A stretch of 64,000 bases of DNA, from positions 797,975 through 861,974 of the forward strand of contig CALYLW010000208.1 in assembly GCA_944989445.1 (NCBI GenBank), given 5' to 3'. The notes under the pieces are model-generated. The model had not been told where the DNA came from. It was given only the letters and a program-made list of their open reading frames with translations, and searched no databases. Below are positions 56,045 through 64,000 of this stretch, piece after piece (within the stretch, counting starts at the first letter, position 1; every line of letters begins with the position of its first letter). A program made the position numbers and the translations under genes. Source of the stretch: Ampullaceana balthica (taxonomy: Eukaryota > Mollusca > Gastropoda > Lymnaeidae).

Positions 56045-56318
56045 AAACAATAACTTGTTCAAAGTACACATTGTCTGGTTTAAAATACACTCATAATGTT
56101 TTAGTACACAATAACTTGTTCAAAGTACACATTGTCTGGTTTAAAATACACTCATAATGTTTTAGTACACAATAACTTGTTCAAAGTACACATTGTCTGG
56201 TTTAAAATACACTCATAATGTTTTAGTACACAATAACTTGTTCAAAGTACACATTGTCTGGTTTAAAATACACTCATAATGTTTTAGTACACAATAACTT
56301 GTTCAAAGTACACATTGA
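56045..56318. repeat. 60-bp tandem array
   Basis: About 4.5 units containing caataacttgttcaaagtac plus acattgtctggtttaaaata and cactcataatgttttagta. Confidence 0.94.
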
Positions 56319-56675
56319 TGTGTCACACATTTGTGACGAGGGGGAGGGATGTGTTTAAGAATAAATGTGACGTCACATCAAAACGCGCAACTTTAAATAA
56401 AAGTTCCACTGAAATATTTCATTGCTTACAATTTATTTAATGACGTTTTAAGCGTTTAGCGATTTTTAGAGTTCAACTTCAGATTAAATACAAAATTAAA
56501 TGACCATAAAGTTATTTGACACATGGTCATTTTCAAAAAGGAAGTAAGGCTTTTATGGTGGGGGCGCAAAGCTTTGTGACGTCATATTGGAAGGGGCTCT
56601 AAGTCTTTGTGATAACCTGTGACGGCGGTGGGGGGGGGGTAAAAAAATCGGTCAAAATCTCTTGACGTCATTTAT
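56316..56675. repeat. Dispersed repeat (cacacatttgtgacg ... tgacgtcat)
   Basis: gtcacacatttgtgacgagg, ggagggatgtg, tgtgacgtcacatcaaaacg and gcaactttaaataaaag match 17386-17480. Further on, gtcatattggaagggg and ttgacgtcatttatgtacgg plus cccct are separate blocks of what may be the same or a related element. Confidence 0.6.
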
Positions 56676-57604
56676 GTACGGCCCCTGTAGCTACTGTGTG
56701 AAATAAGGTGCATGGAAGGTGGCTAGGTAGCATTGTAAAGCGGTCATGACGGGGAAAATTATGCGATGTTTCGATCGGGTAACCCGGGTACCCGTTCGAA
56801 ATTTGGATGGGTACCCGGGCAGCATTTTTCAACAATATTGACAGCCCTACTCTACACTCTAAATTACTCCATTGAATACAGGGGCGTTGCTGGTTTGAAC
56901 AAAGATTTTCCGCCAAAATACACAGCACAAAGCTATCAACTGTCTCAAACGAAACGCTTCACTTAATTCCCTTTCTCTCTACCATGGGAAGGTAATAAAA
57001 ACAACTTTTTCTGCCTTACCGAGTTACCGTTCCCTCAATTTTCATTTTCATTTCTAAAAAGAAGATCTTCTAAAGAATACGCAACTGGGAATAATAGAGT
57101 AATGTCTCCATTAACTAACACGCCTCTGATGTTTATGCAAGGACTCCGTTCTTAGGTCAGCGTATGACCATGATTCCCAGCCACTTGCATCCGGGCTTCC
57201 CTTAACGAACGACGTATCCATTTTCTGGACCGGTCCTTTTGGGGAAGATAGACAAAAATAGACCTAAGATTGCACTGTTAGGCATCAGCATTGTACTAAA
57301 ATTTTGGTTACCCCAACAGCGTCTTTGGCCACACCCCACCGCCCCCCCCCCAAAAATAAATTATTATCTCTAACACAGGTCAATATGTCCAATAATAGTT
57401 GACAGGAGGGCTTTCTTAGCACGTGACATCACTTGTCTAAGTCCGGGGATAGATTATTTATAACATTAATAAGGGCGTCATGAGTGTAACTCTAATAAGA
57501 ACGTGACAAGTTGAATTTACAGTCAAATAGTTAGGCCTCCTTGCATAATAAAAGCTAATACAGTGAATATACAATAAAAATAATTAAAATGTTAAAAATA
57601 TTTT
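56676..57604. other. No gene recognised
   Basis: About 930 bp. It includes gggtacccg repeats near 56778-56820 and C runs near 57340. Confidence 0.55.
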
Positions 57605-57965
57605 TTTTTAAAAGGACACGCTTTTATTTACTAACATTTAAAGACTGAAACACTCTGATCTCCCCTGGCCTTGATGTAAACACGGGAATTCGGTAAACGA
57701 TGGCTGTAGTGAAACCAGTGAGCCGTGGAGTTCAACTCTAGCAGACGACTATACATTCTAAATAGTGATAAATAGAGATAAACTAAAAATTGATTAATTT
57801 AATTACGGTACATTCGATCGATCGGAAATTTTGATACAATGCATTGTCATCCACGATCTATATGTGGTAAAATTTTGAGATCTCTAGGACCATCAGAAGT
57901 GGTTTAATTTTACGTTACAAGATTTGAAGGAAGGATGGATGGATACAACATACAAACAGTGTAAC
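57605..57965 (+). repeat. Dispersed 0.5-kb repeat, diverged partial copy
   Basis: Contains aacatttaaagactgaaaca, gagataaactaaaaattgat, acggtacattcgatcgatcg and gaaattttgatacaatgcat in the order of the 18752 copies. The right end is lost in gatggatggataca. Confidence 0.7.
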
Positions 57966-58122
57966 TTAAATAAAAGCGCGTAATAACTACTTTAGACAAG
58001 CTTCATTAAATTTAAAAGGAATTTGTTCTTTATAAGTGTATGTGACTCCGAATGTTCCCTTGAAGCTTCGCGGCGGTGCAGTTATCTGACCGATGCGCGT
58101 CGGTTAAGAATTATATGATATA

Positions 58123-58510
58123 CTAGCGTACACCCGTCAAAAATGACGGAAGTTTTCAGCTGAAATCTATTTATTTTATAAAAAATGCACTTTATTTAGG
58201 GCGCCTACGGCACCGACCTTTTTCAAAAGCCCAACTACCTTGTCCTTGTTTGATAAATACGAAATATTAAACTTTCTGAAATTTACACAAAGTATTTTGT
58301 AATAGGGGTTATTTTTTGATTTTATAATTAACCATCATCAAATCCTCTGTTTACATTGATCCCTTTTACAAAATTAAAATATGAGTGGAAAGAATGACGT
58401 CATATAATATTTTTTTACAGCGCATCTTTAATTTGCACACCTTTTGATGCTTTGGTGCAGTAATTTGGTTTTCCCTGCTTTCTAAAATTAGTAGCGTCAG
58501 GACTGACAGA
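58123..58510 (-). mobile_element. Helitron family 2, 3' end, minus strand
   Basis: CTAG at 58123-58126 on the minus strand is preceded by the hairpin ccgtca-tttt-tgacggg (58133-58150). It is nearly identical to the end at 24322-24350. The 5' limit is not identified. Confidence 0.7.
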
Positions 58511-58519
58511 CACTACTTG

Positions 58520-58748
58520 CGTGACAGATTGCAAATTATGTTATTTAATGACCCCCTTTCCAGTTCATGACGGACTATGGGGCAAGTGATGTAGCGTTCA
58601 CACACTTATAGCCACCACTAACGAGCAGGGGAATCGTGTGGCCAGCACAATGCCCCAGGAGCCTTGCCAGTACCTGGGCTCGAACCCGCGACTCGGGATC
58701 TGCCTCGGATCGATAGTCCAGTGCGCTACCACTTAGACCATCGGGCCG
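58520..58748 (-). mobile_element. SINE, tRNA-derived, minus strand
   Basis: On the minus strand, tgcggcccgatggtctaagt plus ggtagcgcactgga has box A (tggtctaagtgg), and gcgggttcgagccc has box B: an internal Pol III promoter. It continues into gtgctggccacacg and gaacgctacatcacttgcc, the latter shared with the SINE at 25074. It is a different head family with a similar tail. A functional tRNA gene is unlikely because the two boxes sit in a longer SINE body. Confidence 0.75.
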
Positions 58749-58757
58749 CAGATGTTA

Positions 58758-59203
58758 ACTAGGATAGCATGATATCAGTGTTGGTGTGTGTAATAGGATA
58801 GCATGATATCAGTGTTGGTGTGTGTAATAGGATAGCATGATATCAGTGTTGGTGTGTGTAATAGGATAGCATGATATCAGTGTTGGTGAGTGTAATAGGA
58901 TAGCATGATATCAGTGTTGGTGTGTGTAATAGGATAGCATGATATCAGTGTTGGTGTGTGTAATAGGATACCATGATATCAGTGTTGGTGTGTGTAATAG
59001 GATAGCATGATATCAGTGTTGGTGTGTGTAATAGGATAGCATGATATCAGTGTTGGTGTGTGTAATAGGATAGCATGATATCAGTGTTGGTGTGTGTAAT
59101 AGGATAGCATAATATCAGTGTTGGTGTGTGTAATAGGATAGCATGATATCAGTGTTGGTGTGTGTAATAGGATAGCATGATATCAGTGTTGGTGTGTGTG
59201 TAA
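58758..59203. repeat. 34-bp tandem array
   Basis: About 13 units of taggatagcatgatatcagt plus gttggtgtgtgtaa, nearly uniform. Confidence 0.95.
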
Positions 59204-59956
59204 TGGACGCTGTACAATGTGACACAACGACTTTATTTTACTTCGCACATGGACCAACTGACCTTATAGACAGCATTCGTGACTGCCTGACATAAACCAT
59301 TTATAAAGGTGTATTTATTGAAATATTTATTTGAGACTCAATAAAGTCAAGGGCCGGTTACCTTTTTGTGTCTTTTTTTACCCCCCCCCCTCTCCAACAT
59401 TTCCTACGTTTTTCTCTTATAATTTTAAATCTCCCCTCCGCCATATAAGTTTTGTTTTTACTAGCCCCCACTCCCAACCAGAAAGATTATTATAGTCTTT
59501 TAGACTCTATTATTTGCGAAAACAATGCGATCAACTCAATGTCCAAAACTTCACATAGCTTTTAGAAAAATGTGTCATTTATTTTATCTTTTTAACAGTT
59601 AAATCGAATTAAATTTCCCCAACGGGAAACCCAAATAATACGACGTCATCGGATTGATAGAAAGGTTTCTCATAGCGGCTTGCACACACAAAGACTTATC
59701 TAAAGATTGAAAAAATTTGTCAGAAAATTCTTTACATTTAAATTTATATTAAATATATTTTTCTTGTGCCTTTTTTAAAGTAATTACTCTTAACGCGAAA
59801 TAAAAAGTGTATAGCTTTAATGACGCCAATGTTATGCACTAAAATAACCTCTTAATTAAGGTAGTGTTGATTTTTATGGAAAAACAAAAATGAGATATTT
59901 TTTTAAAATATTAAAGTATCGGTTTTTACAGGATGATGTATCAAGTTATACAACCT
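59204..59956. other. No feature seen
   Basis: About 750 bp of AT-rich sequence with one C run. Confidence 0.55.
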
Positions 59957-60205
59957 CATACTCTAACCTCAGCCTCTAACCTCATCCTCTAACCCCATCC
60001 TCTAACCTCAGCCTCTAACCTCATCCTCTAACCTCATCCTCTAACCTCAGCCTCTAACCTCATCCTCTAACCTCATCCTCTAACCTCAGCCTCTAACCTC
60101 ATCCTCTAACCCCATCCTCTAACCTCATCCTCTAACCTCATCCTCTAACCTCAGCCTCTAACCTCATCCTCTAAACTCATCGTCTAAACTCATCCTCTAA
60201 ACTCT
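59957..60205. repeat. 13-bp tandem array
   Basis: About 18 units of aacctcatcctct, with aacctcagcctct interspersed at about every second or third unit. Confidence 0.94.
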
Positions 60206-61049
60206 AAAAGTGGAGAAGCTATAATTTTATTTATGAAGAAAATAATATTTTTGCACATCAGCCGCCGAAGCCTCTTGGAAAGCATTGTTCCTGGCGGTGT
60301 ATGAGACCAAAATAATCCATGAAATATTTGCAAACCATTTACACCATTCCAAGTCCAGAAATTCCAACCCCAAATTATCTAAGAATTGAGAAATGCTATT
60401 AAAATTTTAATTTTATAGATGTATTTAACGCTAAATAATACGGTCATTGAAAAATGTTAAAGAAAAACTTTTAAAAAACCTAATAAATACTTAAACAACT
60501 CCACTGCATATTGAGCCCGGGAACAAACTATCAAAGTGCCCCCCCCCACCCCTTACGTTAATTTAATCTTAACCTTCTTCACTCATTTTATTTAGATGTT
60601 GTAAACCTCATATTGGCGCCCGTGTATCTCGGTGCCTCGGGAAAATATGTACTCCTGCCAACCCCTTGCTACGCCTCTGCATAGCATGGAAAAAACTGTT
60701 GAAGGGAATTTATACCTAAAATGACATGTGTATTTGTGTTCGATGAACTCTATTAAGGTGTTAGATTTAGGGAGTATTCGATAAAGTCATAGAGTTATCG
60801 ATTCGTTAACTTGTGTGTTGACCCATTCGGTGATACCAGTCGTCAATATAAAAGTTTCATTAATTTTTTTAATTTGTTATCAAATTTCCCCCTTTAAAAG
60901 TCTCTAGTAATCTTGAGAAGCTTTTGGGCTTATAAATCGAATTCGATAAACCTGTGTAAAAAAAATGTGTGTCTAAGTCAGAGCTCAACGATTTTCTCAA
61001 ACATTCCAATTTGGAGAATTCCCTTTCAATATTCCAGCACACAAAATCC
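60206..61049. other. No gene recognised
   Basis: About 840 bp of AT-rich sequence. It includes a C run near 60540 and cccttgctacgcctctgcat, which may be a MITE relic. Confidence 0.5.
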
Positions 61050-61500
61050 ATGTTGGATCACACAAGTTCATTGTTGGATCACACAAGTACATTGTTGGAA
61101 CACTCAAGTTCATTGTTTGATCACTCAAGTTCATTGTTGGATCACTCAAGTTCATTGTTGGATCACTAAAGTTCAATGTTGGAGCACTTAAGTTCATTGT
61201 TGGATCACACAAGTTCATTGTTGGATCACTCAAGGTCATTGTTGGATCACTCAAGTTCATTGTTGGAGCACTCAAGTTCATTGTTGGATCACTCAAGTTC
61301 ATTGTTGGATCACTCAAGTTCATTGTTGGATCACTCAAGTTCATTGTTGGATCAATCAAGTTCATTGTTGGATCACTCAAGGTCATTGTTGGAACACTCA
61401 ATTTCATTGTTGGATCACTCAAAGTCATTGTTGGATCACTCAAGGTCATTGTTGGAGCACTCAAGTTCATTGTTGGATCACTCAATGTCATTGTTTCAGC
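61050..61500. repeat. 21-bp tandem array, about 21 units
   Basis: Unit ttggatcactcaagttcattg with gagcac, gaacac and aggtcatt variants. Both strands are open because the period is divisible by three. Confidence 0.95.
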
Positions 61501-61893
61501 ACAATATGCTACACTAATTCAGTCGCCGTCAAATCTTTTAAACACTTATGCCTCAATAATTTAATTTAATTTATTTATTATTTTAATTAATTTTTTTATT
61601 GAACAAACAAATTCAGCTAACTTAACTTAATTTTAAAATAAAATAAAAACAGAATAAAAATTGCATAAATTTCTGCAAGTGGTTTGCACTAAAGGTTTAA
61701 ATTCGTGACTTCCAAAAATGTTTTTAGATGGAAATAGCTGTGCAAAATTCCCTAACAAACAGAAGTATCACATATTGATATTTCGGATTGATAAGGAACC
61801 CTTTTAATGTCACTAAATGAACTGAAAAAACTACACATGTTACGGAATAATTGGTTTTACCTAGTCAATCAGCAATATAAATAAATAAATGTT
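61501..61893. other. No feature seen
   Basis: About 390 bp of AT-rich sequence with no recognisable repeat or gene. Confidence 0.55.
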
Positions 61894-61895
61894 TA

Positions 61896-62527
61896 CAGGG
61901 GTCCTCGGGGTACGACGTTGAACCGTTCTTAAGAAGCTTTGTAACCCGAATTTCAGTGTAAGTCGGAACATTTAAAAATAATAAAATGTACCGTAAAGTA
62001 CTGTATGTACAGAGCTATAAAAAATGTAACAGTTAATGACATAAAAAAGTATTTTAAAAAAAGAGAAAACAAGTCCTTACCACGTGAAAAAAAAGGTTTA
62101 AAATAAGATAAAACACAGAGACCAAAATGGCGTATGTACTGAGACTAAGCTTAGGGAGCAATCGCCTCGCCCTAAAACCAAAGAAAGCGTATTCTTCCCC
62201 CGCGCGCCCGAAACATTATAAAAATAATAAATAAGCATACTGTAAATTACTGTACGTGTAGTACTGTAAAAATGTAACAGTTAATGACATTACAAAAATT
62301 TTTTAAAAGATTTTTAAAAATTCCTTACCACGTGAAAGAAAGTTTTAAAAAATATAATTATTTTTTTAAAAAACGGAATGACACGTAATATTATTTTTAT
62401 ATTTTATGGGGGTGCGTTCGTAACCACGAAACATCGTAAATTGTTTGGACGCAATAATCTTCTGTATAGAAGGAGCGTCTGTAACAGATAAGATAAGTCG
62501 GGACCAGCGTAACCCGAGGACTCCCTG
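61896..62527. mobile_element. TA-flanked DNA transposon relic (Tc1/mariner-like), 632 bp
   Basis: The ends are CAGGGGTCCTCGGGGTACG and, reverse-complemented, CAGGGAGTCCTCGGGTTACG, an inverted repeat of about 20 bp, flanked by TA on both sides. No transposase frame. Two diverged halves about 240 bp apart share tgtaacagttaatgacat and ccttaccacgtgaaa, so the interior contains a tandem duplication. The piece ttctgtatagaaggagcgtc (62461) is shared with the tail of the SINE at 25074. Confidence 0.78.
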
Positions 62528-62605
62528 TATCCGAGTAAAGGGAGTAAAACGTTGAAGACTCTAAATAAAACACAAATGCTCTCGAGTTATGACCCTTAAC
62601 AACAA

Positions 62606-63455
62606 GCCCCACTCGCCTTCCCCACAGCCCCACTCACCTTCCCCACAGCCCCACTCACCTTCCCCACAGCCCCACTCACCTTCCCCACAGCCCCACCCAC
62701 CTGCCCCACAGCCCCACTCACCTTCCCCACAGCCCCACTCACCTTCCCCACAGCCCCACTCACCTTCCCCACAGCCCCACTCACCTTCCCCACAGTGCCA
62801 CTCACCTTCCCCACAGCCCCACCCACCTTCCCCACAGCCCCACTCACCTTCCCCACAGCCCCACTCACCTTCCCCACAGCCCCACTCACCTTCCCCACAG
62901 CCCCACTCACCTTCCCCACAGTGCCACTCACCTTCCCCACAGCCCCACTCACCTTCCCCACAGCCCCACTCACCTTCCCCACAGTGCCACTCACCTTCCC
63001 CACAGTGCCACTCACCTTCCCCACAGCCCCACTCACCTTCCCGACAGCCCCACTCACCTTCCCTACAGCCCCACTCCCCTTCCCCACAGCCCCACTCACC
63101 TTCCCCACAGCCCCACCCACCTTCCCCACAGCCCCACTCACCTTCCCCACAGCCCCACTCACCTTCCCCACAGCCCCACTCACCTTCCCCCCAGCCCCAC
63201 TCACCTTCCCCACAGTGCCACTCACCTTCCCCACAGCCCCACTCACCTTCCCCACAGCCCCACTCACCTTCCCCACAGCCTCACTCACCTTCCTCACAGC
63301 CCCACTCACTTTCCCCACAGTGCCACTCACCTTCCCCACAGCCCCACTCACCTTCCCAACAGCCCCACTCACCTTCCCTGCAGCCCCACTCCCCTTCCCC
63401 ACAGCCCCACTCACCTTCCCCACAGCCCCACCCACCTTCCCCACAGCCCACACCG
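62606..63455. repeat. 21-bp tandem array, about 40 units
   Basis: Unit ccccactcaccttccccacag. Regular variants are cagtgccactc, cccacccac and ccctgcagc. It is strongly C-rich on the plus strand. All three long frames on both strands (PHSPSPQ, PLTFPTA, GAVGKVS) are repeat products. Confidence 0.96.
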
Positions 63456-63814
63456 ACTACCCGGTCCATTTTTCTGCTGTGTATCTTAAACACTTTAGCT
63501 CTAACGATGTCCATTTTAGCCTGTGTCCCCAGGGAGTTCCCATAATATGTTTACACTTCCTTTAGCAGGGCACAGGGGATTGTTCCTTGCACGGCCACGA
63601 CCTTGGCTTAAACTATTAGATTAACTTCCCATCAGGAGCTCGATTTCGGAGAGGGAGTCGCTTGGTTTTTTTGGATGACAGAACGGCGTCCTTGTGGTGA
63701 CAGGTGGGATTTGGGGGGAGAGGGGGCCGCCAAGTGTGTTTCATTTTTAATTTTGATTAAGGGAAGTAAAGAAGAGGGGCATCAATTAAGTGTATCCCAA
63801 GCCAAGACTGGCAC
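63456..63814. other. No feature seen
   Basis: About 360 bp with a G run near 63715. Confidence 0.55.
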
Positions 63815-63970
63815 AACTTTACCAAAGCACAACATCACCAAAAAATAACGTCATCAAAGCACAACGTCACCAAAGCACAACGTCACCAGCATAACGTCAC
63901 CAAAGCACAACGTCACCAAAGCATAACGTCACCAAAGCACAACGTCACCAAAGCACAACGTCACCAAAAC
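63815..63970. repeat. 16-bp tandem array
   Basis: About ten units of cacaacgtcaccaaag with cataacg variants; one unit is shortened by several bases. Confidence 0.92.
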
Positions 63971-64000
63971 TTACGTTTTTAACGAATGTATGTCTTGTTG

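Noticed and set aside
54306..56090. 594- and 544-codon minus-strand frames with HQPYFPSAILSIS repeats
   Set aside because: Three 16-bp units make 48 bp, so several frames stay open; no start context or unique domain.
58640..58748. Stand-alone tRNA gene on the minus strand
   Set aside because: Box A and box B are present, but the sequence continues as a SINE body, and I could not fold a convincing full cloverleaf.
62589..63565. Pro/Ser-rich and Gly/Val/Lys-rich frames resembling structural proteins
   Set aside because: All three frames on both strands are open through the 21-bp array; composition is dictated by the repeat.

Overview
This is a stretch of animal, non-coding, repeat-dominated DNA. 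I find no host protein-coding gene, no rRNA and no stand-alone tRNA gene. Every coding trace I recognise belongs to a transposable element. The tRNA-derived SINEs with a 'gagtccacccagctct' core, the Helitrons with ACCCGG...CCGGGT hairpin ends, and the large amount of minisatellite DNA suggest a mollusc, probably a gastropod. That taxonomic call is inference; no single marker gene supports it.

Layout: 1-3033 holds three minisatellites (90, 28 and 19 bp). 3545-10215 holds two decayed LINE 3' ends, a 1.2-kb Helitron, two hAT-type MITEs with 8-bp target duplications and a SINE. 10392-16906 is one hAT transposon with an exact 8-bp target duplication (gtctagac). It was invaded by a head-to-tail series of Helitrons and by another repeat, and the end of its broken transposase gene has expanded into fifteen 54-bp units. 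16915-22650 holds a tandem trio of a dispersed 0.5-kb repeat, a SINE and a hammerhead-like motif. 22687-28198 is mostly minisatellites plus a full SINE and a Helitron 3' end. 28304-30867 is a 2.6-kb Helitron on the minus strand. 31305-38685 is a 6.2-kb, 38-bp satellite followed by a perfect 25-bp array. 39159-47415 holds a minisatellite made from a transposon terminal repeat, a third hAT-like MITE, several minisatellites and another copy of the 0.5-kb repeat. 48149-51757 is a complete LTR retroelement on the minus strand, with LTRs, primer binding site, polypurine tract, a broken gag and a KH-like reading frame, but no pol. 51758-63970 holds further minisatellites, a SINE, a Helitron end and a TA-flanked DNA transposon.

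By eye, about a third of the window is tandem repeat. Many arrays have periods divisible by three (90, 54, 30, 27, 24, 21), or read through for other reasons, so they make long open frames on both strands. I do not treat these as genes. Several arrays show higher-order duplication, and at least two grew out of transposon sequence.

The points most worth a second look are the gag plus KH-like LTR element, the 15-fold in-frame expansion of the hAT dimerisation segment, the head-to-tail Helitrons, the TIR-derived minisatellite, and the MITE whose empty site is preserved next door.
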